NCBI RefSeq assembly: GCF_001941965.1
Contig: NZ_MKZO01000073.1
Location: 186,001 to 250,000 of the forward strand
DNA length: 64,000 nt
Origin: Pseudomonas putida
GTDB lineage: Bacteria; Pseudomonadota; Gammaproteobacteria; Pseudomonadales; Pseudomonadaceae
Direction of reading: 5' to 3'
Under the pieces are notes generated by a model. The model did not search any database, was not told the DNA's origin, and was given only the letters and a program-made list of their open reading frames with translations. The translations under genes were made by a program, and so were the position numbers. Positions 46,610-54,082 of the stretch are shown one piece after another; positions within the stretch are counted from its first letter, which is position 1, and each line of letters starts with the position of its first letter.

Positions 46610-47212
46610 ATGAACTACCTAGCCCACCTCCATCTCGGCGGCGACCAGCCCGAGCAATTGCTCGGCAGCCTCTACGGCGATTTCGTCAAGGGCCCGCTCG
46701 AAGGCCGTTTCTCCCTGCCCCTGGAGCGGGCGATCCGCTTGCACCGGCATATCGACACCTTCACCGACAGCCACCCCCTGGTGCTTGCCTCCCTGGCGCG
46801 CTTCCCCACCGAGCGCCGGCGTTTCGCCGGAATCATCCTCGATGTGTTCTTCGACCACTGCCTGGCCCTGCACTGGCACGATTACGCCACGCAGCCACTG
46901 CCGCAATTCACCGCGCGGGTGTACCAGGTATTGGACAGGGAGCCGGCGCTGCCGGGCCGCCTGGCGCAGATCGCGCCGTTGATGGCGGCTGGAGACTGGT
47001 TGGGGTCGTACCGCGAGTTCGCGGTGCTGGAGCAGGTATTCCGCGGCATCGCCCGGCGGCTGTCGCGCCCGGAAGGCATGGCCGGGGCGATGGCGGAGGT
47101 GGAAGCCCTGTATCCGTTGCTGCTGGAGGACTTCCGCCAGTTCTATCCTGAGTTGCAGGCCTTCGCCGCCGCCGCGCTGGCCGACCCTCAGGCCGCCTTG
47201 GCGCGGCGCTGA
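46610..47212 (+). CDS. acpH: Acyl carrier protein phosphodiesterase
   Basis: A 200-residue AcpH-family hydrolase that removes 4'-phosphopantetheine from ACP. The HD-like metal residues are in LGSLYGDFVKG, HRHIDTFTDSHP and DVFFDHCLALHW. The start MNYLAHLHLGG is the family N-terminus. No strong SD is visible. Its last 25 nt overlap the 3' end of olsA on the other strand. Confidence 0.9.
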   Translation: MNYLAHLHLGGDQPEQLLGSLYGDFVKGPLEGRFSLPLERAIRLHRHIDTFTDSHPLVLASLARFPTERRRFAGIILDVFFDHCLALHWHDYATQPLPQFTARVYQVLDREPALPGRLAQIAPLMAAGDWLGSYREFAVLEQVFRGIARRLSRPEGMAGAMAEVEALYPLLLEDFRQFYPELQAFAAAALADPQAALARR

Positions 47213-47973
47213 GGCAAGGTTTCCGCCGCTTCGCCGAACAACGCCCGGCTCACCGCCTGCTGCGCCTGGAACGCCAGGGCCGCACGTTCCTCGCCCTTGC
47301 TGGCGATCGGCTCCAGCAACTGCACCTCGACGTCGCCACAAGGCTGGGCGAACAGGCGCATCAGGTGCGACAGCAGATCATCATCACCAATGAACGGCGC
47401 AATCGGATCCGGCTTGCCATCCCGCAGGTAACGCACGGCTACCGGCTGCAGCGGTACTTCGCTGTCGATGGCACTGGCCAGCAGGCGGCCGTGGAAGGTG
47501 CGCAGGCTGCGGCCATCGGTGGTGGTGCCTTCCGGGAAGATCAGCAGCGGGCATTGCTGCACCAGGTGCTGGCTGATCTGCCGACGCAACAACTGGCTGT
47601 CGCCACCGCCACGACGGATGAACAGGGTCCCGGCCTTGTGCGCCAGCCAGCCGGCCACCGGCCAGGTGCGCACTTCGGCCTTGGACAGGAAGGACAGCGG
47701 GGCGAGCATGCCCAGCACCGGGATATCGGTCCAGGACACATGGTTGCTGACCCACAGCATCGGCTGGCGGGGCAACTCGCCGATGACCTTGACCCGGAAC
47801 GGCAGGGCATTGACCAGGCGCTTCATGAAGATCTGCGACCAGCGCTGCCGGCGTTGCGCCGACGCGTTGATGCCCAGGCGCTCGAACAGGCCGAACGCCG
47901 AGGCCATGCCCAGGCCCAGCAGGACCACCAGCAGCAACCGGGCGATGCGGGCGAACACCCGCAGGCGCTGCAT
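47188..47973 (-). CDS. olsA: Lyso-ornithine lipid O-acyltransferase
   Basis: A 261-residue PlsC-type acyltransferase. One N-terminal membrane helix (ARLLLVVLLGLGMASAFG); catalytic motif HX4D in NHVSWTD, and FPEGTTTDG motif. With OlsB it makes ornithine lipid, a phosphorus-free membrane lipid; in P. aeruginosa the pair is induced by phosphate limitation. The ATG overlaps the olsB stop by one base. The 3' end overlaps acpH by 25 nt. Confidence 0.92.
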   Translation of the reverse strand: MQRLRVFARIARLLLVVLLGLGMASAFGLFERLGINASAQRRQRWSQIFMKRLVNALPFRVKVIGELPRQPMLWVSNHVSWTDIPVLGMLAPLSFLSKAEVRTWPVAGWLAHKAGTLFIRRGGGDSQLLRRQISQHLVQQCPLLIFPEGTTTDGRSLRTFHGRLLASAIDSEVPLQPVAVRYLRDGKPDPIAPFIGDDDLLSHLMRLFAQPCGDVEVQLLEPIASKGEERAALAFQAQQAVSRALFGEAAETLPQRRAKAA

Positions 47974-48728
47974 CACACGGCCGCCTTGAAGTGACGGGCG
48001 TAGCGCGGGCACAGTTCGTCGCGCTTGAGCAGGATGAACACGTCGGCGACCTGGAAATCTTCGTCCCAGCAAGGCTCGCCGCAGATCTTCGCGCCCAGGC
48101 GCATGTAGGCCTTGAGCAGCGGTGGCATCTGCGCCACCACGTTGCCTGGCAGGGCCAGGTTCGGCAGCGGGTTCTTCGGTTCGGCGCGCAGGTGCTCGGT
48201 GCACAGGTGCTGTTCGCGCAGGCGCTGCATGATCGCGTGGGCCTGCACGCCGCCGTCCTGCATCGGGATGCTGGCGCAGCCCATCAGGTAGCGGTACTGG
48301 CCTTCGTTGAGGATCTCGGCCAGCTCGCTCCACAGCACGGCGATGGTCCCGCCGTTGCGGTAGGCGGCGTCGACGCAGGTACGGCCGAGTTCGAGGATCG
48401 GGCCTTGCAGATGGACCAGGCCATGCAGGCTGAATTCTTCTTCGCTGTAGAAGCGGCCCAGGCTGCTGGCGGCCTGGTGGTCGAGCAGGCGGGTGGTGGC
48501 GACCAGGCAACCGCTGTTGAGGTCGCGCACGCCGATGTGCATGCAGTGGTCGTCGTAGTCGTCCATGTCCAGGCCCTGTTCGGCGCCTTTCAACTTGGCC
48601 TTGAATTCACCACTGAAAACGCTGAAGCGCAGGGCCTGGGCCTCGCGAAGTGCAGCCGGGCCCACCAGGCGTTCGGCTTGCAGACGGCGTTCAGTGCTGT
48701 TGTCGCCAGAGCGAGCGATCTGAGTCAT
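47973..48728 (-). CDS. olsB: L-ornithine N-alpha-acyltransferase
   Basis: A 251-residue GNAT-fold acyltransferase that transfers a 3-hydroxyacyl group from ACP to ornithine, the first step in ornithine lipid synthesis. Family blocks include LRFSVFSGEFKAKLKG, DDYDDHCMHIGVRD, LELGRTCVDAAYRNGGTIAVLW and the C-terminal DEDFQVADVFILLKRDEL. The start MTQIARSGDN is used; nine codons upstream is an unlikely alternative. It heads olsBA, with a PHO-box-like site upstream. Confidence 0.92.
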   Translation of the reverse strand: MTQIARSGDNSTERRLQAERLVGPAALREAQALRFSVFSGEFKAKLKGAEQGLDMDDYDDHCMHIGVRDLNSGCLVATTRLLDHQAASSLGRFYSEEEFSLHGLVHLQGPILELGRTCVDAAYRNGGTIAVLWSELAEILNEGQYRYLMGCASIPMQDGGVQAHAIMQRLREQHLCTEHLRAEPKNPLPNLALPGNVVAQMPPLLKAYMRLGAKICGEPCWDEDFQVADVFILLKRDELCPRYARHFKAAV

Positions 48729-48825
48729 TGCGTGTCTCCATAAGCCAGCCATGGGGTTGCGGCCGGTCGACTTTGTTGTGCAAGCTCAGACTAGGTAGGG
48801 GGGGTGTCACCCCCGTGAATGTTTG

Positions 48826-48843
48826 GTGATGCTTGTATGACAG
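48826..48843 (-). promoter_or_regulatory. PHO-box-like site upstream of olsBA
   Basis: On the minus strand CTGTCATACAAGCATCAC: a perfect 7-nt half CTGTCAT, a 4-nt spacer, and a weak half GCATCAC (4 of 7). It lies about 98 nt before the olsB start and just before the opposite gene. PhoB control is consistent with the family but not shown. A small GGGGGTGTCACCCCC palindrome (48800-48814) lies between it and olsB. Confidence 0.5.
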
Positions 48844-48861
48844 GCCCCAAGGAGTCCCGCG

Positions 48862-49752
48862 ATGAGCTGGCTGGAACGTCTCGATCACGCTGTATCCCAA
48901 CCCTTGTTGAGCAACCTCGACGACACCTGGGCGGCACTGCTCGACCGCCTGGGTTCGGTGTCGCCGTTCGAGTTGGCGGTGCTCGGCGGCAAGGCCATGC
49001 CCACGCCGGGGCTGGCCTTCCTGGCCGGATACCAGGCGGCATTGCGGGTGCTCTGGCCTAGCGCGCCAGAGAGCCTCGGCGCGTTGTGTGCCAGCGAGAA
49101 ACGCAGCGTCCGGCCGGCGGACATGCACATGCGCCTGGACCTGGAAGCCCTGCGCCTGAATGGCAGCAAGGATTTCGTCACCGGTGGGCACGAGGCCGAC
49201 TGGCTGCTGGTGGCGGCCCGCAGCGAAGCGCCGGGGGAGGCGCCGCAGATCAGTCTGGCGGTGGTCTATCCGGGAGAGCCGGGAGTGCGGCTCGATCCCT
49301 TGCCAGCGTTGCCACTTATGCCGGAGGTGGGACATGCGCGGCTGCATCTGGAACAGGCGCTGTGCGAGCGGCTGGCGGGGGATGGCTGGGATGCCTATGT
49401 GAAACCCTTCCGCACGCTGGAGGATCTCTACGTGCTGAGTGCGCTGACGGCGTGGCTGTATGGCATCGGGCGTGGCAATGGCTGGTCGCAGGGCTTGATG
49501 TTGCGCTTGCTGGCGCTGCTGGCCGGGTGTGCGGAAGGCAGCCGGCAGAGTCCCGAGTCGCCGGCCTGTCATCTGTTGCTCGGCGGATTGTTCGCCCAGT
49601 TCGGTGAGATGCGTGACGAGATCAACAAGGCGCTGGCCGAGAGTGAAGGGGAGTGGGCCAATCTGTGGATGCGTGACCAGGGGATCCTGGAGATCGCCAG
49701 TGCGGCGCGGGCCAAGCGGTTGGCCAAGGCGTGGGGGCAGGCCGGGTTCTGA
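48862..49752 (+). CDS. Degenerate acyl-CoA dehydrogenase-like protein
   Basis: A 296-residue protein with the order of an acyl-CoA dehydrogenase but shortened (family about 380). The middle domain is recognisable (LNGSKDFVTGGHEADWLLVAARS, residues about 100-122), and LGALCASEKRSV replaces the usual TEP block. The C-terminal helical domain is short and lacks the expected catalytic Glu and FAD-binding arginine-rich segment, so it may not be an active dehydrogenase. AAGGAG precedes the ATG. It is divergent from olsBA. Confidence 0.7.
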   Translation: MSWLERLDHAVSQPLLSNLDDTWAALLDRLGSVSPFELAVLGGKAMPTPGLAFLAGYQAALRVLWPSAPESLGALCASEKRSVRPADMHMRLDLEALRLNGSKDFVTGGHEADWLLVAARSEAPGEAPQISLAVVYPGEPGVRLDPLPALPLMPEVGHARLHLEQALCERLAGDGWDAYVKPFRTLEDLYVLSALTAWLYGIGRGNGWSQGLMLRLLALLAGCAEGSRQSPESPACHLLLGGLFAQFGEMRDEINKALAESEGEWANLWMRDQGILEIASAARAKRLAKAWGQAGF

Positions 49753-49763
49753 GTTGTGGTTGA

Positions 49764-49850
49764 TGGCCTCATCGCTGGCAAGCCAGCTCCCACAGTGACC
49801 GAGTACACCGCTGACCCTGTGGGAGCTGGCTTGCCAGCGATGAGGCCCGA
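49764..49850. repeat. REPIN (class B spacer, inverted)
   Basis: Inverted REP pair; the spacer read on minus strand is GGGTCAGCGGTGTACTCGGT, the class B sequence in the opposite orientation. It lies between the dehydrogenase-like and serine hydrolase genes. Confidence 0.9.
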
Positions 49851-49916
49851 AAGAACACCCTCCACCTGTCATGAACCCCGGCTACCCTTGCCCGATCACG
49901 CACCCGGGTATCGACC

Positions 49917-50939
49917 ATGCGCACCGCGCTCATCGCCTTCCTCCTGTTCATCCTCACTCCCGCCTGGGCCGACGACTCGGCGTTGCAGGCCTACGCCTTC
50001 CCGCCGCGCAACGAGCAGACCCGCGAAGGCATCCGCACCGACGCTCTGCTGGTCATCCAGGACGGCAAGGTCGTCTACGAGCACTACGCCGCGCCGACCG
50101 GCGCCGACACCCCGCACCTCACCTGGTCCATCAGCAAGAGCGTGATGGCCACCGTCCTCGGTGTTGCCTACGGCGAAGGCCGCTTCAAGCTTGATGACCC
50201 GGTCGCCACTTTCTACCCGCCGATGAAGGCCCACCCCCAGGTGCGTATCCAGGACCTGATGCACTGGGCCAGCGGCCTCGACTGGCAGGAAGATTACGAG
50301 TACGCCCCGCTGAAGTCCTCGGTGGTCGCCATGCTCTACACTAACGGCCGCAAGGACATGGCCGCTTTCACTGCCGCCCATGGTGTGGCTGCCGCACCGG
50401 GCGAGCGTTTCCTCTATTCAAGTGGCGACAGCAATCTCCTCGCCGCCGCCCTGCACCAGATGGTTGGCCCGGAGCGCTACGCCGATTATCCCTGGGCCGC
50501 CCTGTTCCAGCCCCTCGGCATCGAAAGAGCGGTCTGGGAACGGGACGCCCAGGGCACCTTCGTCGGTTCGTCCTACCTCTACATGACCGCCCGCGAGCTG
50601 GCGCGCATCGGCCAACTGATGCTCGACGACGGCCGCTGGCAAGGCCGGCAACTGCTCCCGGCGGACTGGGTGAAATTCACCCGAACGCCCTTCGCCAAGG
50701 CCGCCGCCGAACCCGGCGAAGCGATGCCCGGCGGCCAATGGTGGCTGAACAACACCTTGGCCTGGCCGGACGCCCCTGGCGACACCTTCGCCGCCCTCGG
50801 CCATTGGGGCCAGGGCCTCTACGTGCTGCCGAAACAGAAGCTGGTGATCGTCCGTTACGCCGACGACCGCGACGGCAGCTTCCAGCACAACACCCTGCTG
50901 CGCCAGGTCCTCGCCGCCTTCCCCGGAGAACAGCCATGA
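49917..50939 (+). CDS. Beta-lactamase-fold serine hydrolase, exported
   Basis: A 340-residue class C beta-lactamase-like hydrolase. A signal peptide (MRTALIAFLLFILTPAWA) is followed by the SxxK motif in WSISKSVM, the Tyr motif in RFLYSSGDSN and the third element GHWGQGLYVLP. Such proteins (6-aminohexanoate-dimer-hydrolase-like, esterases) are periplasmic; no substrate can be inferred. Its stop overlaps the next gene by four bases (ATGA), so the two are coupled. Confidence 0.83.
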   Translation: MRTALIAFLLFILTPAWADDSALQAYAFPPRNEQTREGIRTDALLVIQDGKVVYEHYAAPTGADTPHLTWSISKSVMATVLGVAYGEGRFKLDDPVATFYPPMKAHPQVRIQDLMHWASGLDWQEDYEYAPLKSSVVAMLYTNGRKDMAAFTAAHGVAAAPGERFLYSSGDSNLLAAALHQMVGPERYADYPWAALFQPLGIERAVWERDAQGTFVGSSYLYMTARELARIGQLMLDDGRWQGRQLLPADWVKFTRTPFAKAAAEPGEAMPGGQWWLNNTLAWPDAPGDTFAALGHWGQGLYVLPKQKLVIVRYADDRDGSFQHNTLLRQVLAAFPGEQP

Positions 50940-51232
50940 AACGCCTGTTGCTGCTGGTGCTCCTTGGCCTGCTGGCCTGGGGCTGGTCGGAGCGGGCGGC
51001 CTTGAGTGCCTTCCCCGGCATCCTCAGCGCCTACTCGGCCAAGGAGTTCTGCTCGTGCCGCTACGTGATGGGCTTCGACGCCGCTTACTGCACAACCTAC
51101 GTCAAGCAATGGCTGCCCCTGAGCGACCTGCGTGACGACCCCATGGCCCACCGCGTCGATGCCCGCGGCCTCGGTCGCAGCGCCAGCGCCCAGTGGCAAG
51201 GCCCGCGCGAGGGCTGTCGCTTGCTGCCGTGA
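50936..51232 (+). CDS. Small membrane-anchored or exported protein with conserved cysteines
   Basis: A 98-residue protein: N-terminal hydrophobic helix (MKRLLLLVLLGLLAWGWS), then a compact domain with Cys residues in FCSCRYVMGFDAAYCTTY and GCRLLP (four in total). It overlaps the serine hydrolase by ATGA. No domain recognised. Similar small genes accompany this hydrolase in pseudomonads, from memory. Possibly a partner or chaperone of the hydrolase. Confidence 0.75.
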   Translation: MKRLLLLVLLGLLAWGWSERAALSAFPGILSAYSAKEFCSCRYVMGFDAAYCTTYVKQWLPLSDLRDDPMAHRVDARGLGRSASAQWQGPREGCRLLP

Positions 51233-51277
51233 GGGCGGGCGGGTAAGGTTGAGCGCCAAAGTGTTTCAGGACTTCAA

Positions 51278-51859
51278 ATGTTCAGCCCGCTCCGCCTCCT
51301 GCTCGCCGCCCTGGCGCTCGTCTGCCTTCCCGCCCAGGCCAATTGGTACCTGGACAACGAGTCATCCCGCCTTTCCTTTATCACCAGCAAGAACGGCGAT
51401 GTGTCGGAAGTGCACCGCTTCCTGGTGCTGCACGGCAAGGTCGACCGCAAGGGCGCGGCGTCCCTGCAGGTCGAGATGGATTCGGTCAGCAGCGGCATCC
51501 CGCTGCGCGACGAGCGCATGCGCAAGGACCTGTTTGCGGTCGAGAGCTTCCCCGAGGCGAGCATCCGCGCCCAGCTCGACCTGCGTCCGATCAACGACCT
51601 GGCCAATGGCGCCCAGCTCGAACTGCGCCTGCCGCTGAACGTCACCCTGCACGGCAAGACCCACAGCTATAACGCCCAGCTCCTGGCCACCCGCCTCGAT
51701 GAGCGGCGTTTCCAGGTGGTGACCATGGAGCCGCTGATCCTGCGTGCCGAGCATTTCGACCTGGCCCCGGGCCTGGAGACCCTGCGCAAGGCGGCCGGGC
51801 TCAAATCGATCAACCTCTCGGTGCCGGTGGGTGCGGTGCTGATCTTCACGGCGCGCTGA
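51278..51859 (+). CDS. YceI family periplasmic protein
   Basis: A 193-residue protein with a signal peptide (MFSPLRLLLAALALVCLPAQA) and a lipocalin-like YceI barrel (SRLSFITSKNGDVSEVHRF, RMRKDLFAVESFPEASIRA, LNVTLHGKTHSY). YceI proteins bind polyisoprenoid or other lipids. TCAGGACTT precedes the ATG. It is one base upstream of the phospholipase D gene, so they form an operon. Confidence 0.88.
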   Translation: MFSPLRLLLAALALVCLPAQANWYLDNESSRLSFITSKNGDVSEVHRFLVLHGKVDRKGAASLQVEMDSVSSGIPLRDERMRKDLFAVESFPEASIRAQLDLRPINDLANGAQLELRLPLNVTLHGKTHSYNAQLLATRLDERRFQVVTMEPLILRAEHFDLAPGLETLRKAAGLKSINLSVPVGAVLIFTAR

Positions 51860-51860
51860 C

Positions 51861-53018
51861 ATGGCCGGGCCGGTCTTTCCCTGGCGTTCCGGCAATCAAT
51901 TCGAACTGCTGGTCGACGGACCGGCGTTTTTTCCCGCCATGCTCACCGCCATCGCCCGGGCCGAGTTCCAGGTCGATCTGGAGCTGTACCTGGTGGAGGC
52001 GGGAGCCTGCGCCGAGGCCATGGTCCTGGCCCTGGTCAGCGCTGCCGAGCGCGGCGTGCAGGTGCGCTGCCTGTTCGATGACTATGGCTCGTTGGCTTTT
52101 ACCCTGAGCCTGCGTCAGCGTTTGCAAGGTGCGGGCGTCGAGCTGCGCTGGTACAACCGCCTGCGCTGGCGGCGCGGTGTGCGCAACCTGTATCGCGACC
52201 ATCGCAAGATCCTCCTCGTCGACCAGAATGTGGCCTGGGTCGGCGGCACGGGCGTCACCGACGAGTTCTGGCATCCCGGCGAGAACAGCAGTGAATGGCA
52301 CGAGGTGATGGTGCAGATGCAAGGGCCGCTGGTGGCGGACTGGCAGATGCTCTTTGACCGTCAATGGCGGGCCAACCCCCGGCGGGTCGCCTGGCGCCCG
52401 CCGACCCATTTCGGCCTGCCGCGTTTGCCGCGCCTGCCGCCTGGCCGTGAAGGGCAGGGCCGGGTCGCCTATGCCGACGCCCGCCAGCATCGCGACATCC
52501 TGCAATCCCTGGTCCGAGCCCTGAACAACGGCAAGCAGCGGATCTGGCTGGCGACCCCGTATTTCCTGCCGACCTGGAAGGTCCGCCGGGCATTGCGCCG
52601 GGCTGCCTCGCGGGGTGTCGATGTACGCCTGCTCCTGACAGGCCCGCGTACCGACCATCCCTCGGTGCGCTATGCCGGTCATCGCTATTACCCGCGCCTG
52701 CTGCGTGCCGGGGTGAAGATCTTCGAATACCAGCCGTGCTTCCTGCACCTGAAGATGGTGGTGGTGGATGAATGGGTGAGTATCGGCTCGTGCAACTTCG
52801 ATCACTGGAATTTGCGCTTCAACCTTGAGGCGAATGTCGAGGCCATCCACCCGGGGCTGAATCAGGCGGTGACCGAGAGCTTCGTCCGCGATTTCGCCTT
52901 GAGCAGCGAAGTCAGTCTCGACGACTGGCGCGCGCGCCCGCTGTGGCGGCGGGTGCAGCAGCGGATCTGGGGCTGGCTGGACCGGCTGGTGGTGAACCTG
53001 CTGGATCGCCGCGACTGA
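51861..53018 (+). CDS. Cardiolipin-synthase-like phospholipase D family protein (ClsB-like)
   Basis: A 385-residue enzyme with two HKD motifs, HRKILLVDQNVAWVGGTG and HLKMVVVDEWVSIGSCNFD. It lacks N-terminal membrane helices and so resembles ClsB/ClsC more than ClsA. Expected reaction is phosphatidyl transfer to make cardiolipin, with PLD-type activity possible. It starts one base after the YceI stop. Confidence 0.85.
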   Translation: MAGPVFPWRSGNQFELLVDGPAFFPAMLTAIARAEFQVDLELYLVEAGACAEAMVLALVSAAERGVQVRCLFDDYGSLAFTLSLRQRLQGAGVELRWYNRLRWRRGVRNLYRDHRKILLVDQNVAWVGGTGVTDEFWHPGENSSEWHEVMVQMQGPLVADWQMLFDRQWRANPRRVAWRPPTHFGLPRLPRLPPGREGQGRVAYADARQHRDILQSLVRALNNGKQRIWLATPYFLPTWKVRRALRRAASRGVDVRLLLTGPRTDHPSVRYAGHRYYPRLLRAGVKIFEYQPCFLHLKMVVVDEWVSIGSCNFDHWNLRFNLEANVEAIHPGLNQAVTESFVRDFALSSEVSLDDWRARPLWRRVQQRIWGWLDRLVVNLLDRRD

Positions 53019-53112
53019 GGCGGGACGTAGTAGGCGCCTATTACCCGCAAGCGCCCGGCAAGGTCTAACGTGTCTGGGTACCTTTTCCCCTGCACACGAA
53101 GGAGAGCGTGAA

Positions 53113-53694
53113 ATGGCGGCCAAGAAGATTCTGATGCTGGTGGGTGACTACGTCGAAGACTACGAAGTGATGGTGCCGTTCCAGGCCCTGCAGATGGTCG
53201 GTCATACCGTGCATGCGGTGTGTCCGGGCAAGCACGCGGGGCAGTCGGTGCGCACCGCGATCCACGATTTCGAAGGCGACCAGACCTACAGCGAAAAGCC
53301 GGGGCACAACTTCGGCCTCAATTTCGATTTTGCCAAGGTCAAGTCCGAGGACTACGACGCCTTGGTCATTCCTGGCGGCCGTGCCCCCGAGTACCTGCGC
53401 CTGAACGAAGAGGTGCTGGCGTTGGTCAAGGCCATCGACCAGGCCGGCAAGCCGATCGCGGCGGTCTGCCATGGCGCGCAACTGCTGGCGGCAGCCGGCG
53501 TGCTGGAAGGCCGTGAATGCAGCGCTTACCCGGCCTGCGCGCCGGAAGTGAAACTGGCGGGCGGTCGCTATATCGATATCGAGGTGACCCAGGCCCATGT
53601 CCAGGGCAATCTCGCCACGGCTCCGGCCTGGCCGGCGCATCCTGCGTGGCTGGCGGGCTTCCTTGGCCTGCTGGGTACCCGCATCACCCTGTGA
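53113..53694 (+). CDS. DJ-1/PfpI family protein
   Basis: A 193-residue class I glutamine-amidotransferase-like protein. The nucleophile elbow has Cys in IAAVCHGAQLL, with Glu in YVEDYEVMVPF and the PGGRAPEYLR motif. Family members act as deglycases, glyoxalases or chaperones; the exact activity is open. A very good AAGGAGAG ribosome site precedes it. It is 10 nt from the next gene. Confidence 0.88.
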   Translation: MAAKKILMLVGDYVEDYEVMVPFQALQMVGHTVHAVCPGKHAGQSVRTAIHDFEGDQTYSEKPGHNFGLNFDFAKVKSEDYDALVIPGGRAPEYLRLNEEVLALVKAIDQAGKPIAAVCHGAQLLAAAGVLEGRECSAYPACAPEVKLAGGRYIDIEVTQAHVQGNLATAPAWPAHPAWLAGFLGLLGTRITL

Positions 53695-53704
53695 GGTAGC
53701 GACC

Positions 53705-54004
53705 ATGTGCGAGCTGTACGTCAAGGCCGACCCGATCCTCTACGAATCCCGCAGCCGCTCGCTGCGCATTCGCGGGGTGGTGACCACACTGCGTCTGGAA
53801 AACCAGTTCTGGGATGTGCTGCGGGAAATCGCCGAGGTCGATGGCATGACCACCAACCAGCTGATTACCAAGCTGTACGACGAAGTGATGGAGTACCGCG
53901 GCGAGGTGGTGAACTTCGCCTCGTTCCTGCGGGTGAGTTGTATCCGTTACCTGGGCCAGCGCCGCAATACCGAGCCGGTCCCCTTGAAAGCCGTCGCGCG
54001 TTGA
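53705..54004 (+). CDS. Ribbon-helix-helix domain protein
   Basis: A 99-residue protein with an RHH_4-type DNA-binding fold: basic strand SRSLRIRGVVTTLRLENQFW and helices WDVLREIAEVDGMTTNQLITKLYDEV. It is 10 nt after the PfpI gene, in one operon ending in a terminator. It may be a transcription regulator; targets unknown. GTAGCGACC is a poor ribosome site, which fits translational coupling. Confidence 0.82.
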   Translation: MCELYVKADPILYESRSRSLRIRGVVTTLRLENQFWDVLREIAEVDGMTTNQLITKLYDEVMEYRGEVVNFASFLRVSCIRYLGQRRNTEPVPLKAVAR

Positions 54005-54010
54005 GCCAAT

Positions 54011-54042
54011 AAAAAAGCGGCGTGGAGACCACGCCGCTTTTT
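54011..54042 (+). terminator. Bidirectional rho-independent terminator
   Basis: AAAAAGCGGCGTGG / CCACGCCGCTTTTT, a 14-bp perfect stem with an AGA loop; A and T runs allow use in both directions, for the RHH gene and convergent fumarase. Confidence 0.92.
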
Positions 54043-54050
54043 GCCTTTCA

Positions 54051-54080
54051 CTTGAAGCTTATCGCTTGAAGCTTGTGGCT
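54051..54080. repeat. AGCTTGCAG-family repeat, partial copy
   Basis: CTTGAAGCTTATCGCTTGAA and GCTTGTGGC; only one arm of the inverted repeat family is present, immediately before the fumarase 3' end. Confidence 0.6.
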
Positions 54081-54082
54081 TT

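Noticed and set aside
48800..48814. GGGGGTGTCACCCCC palindrome as a terminator or operator
   Set aside because: Short, no T tract; could be an operator but no family suggests which regulator.
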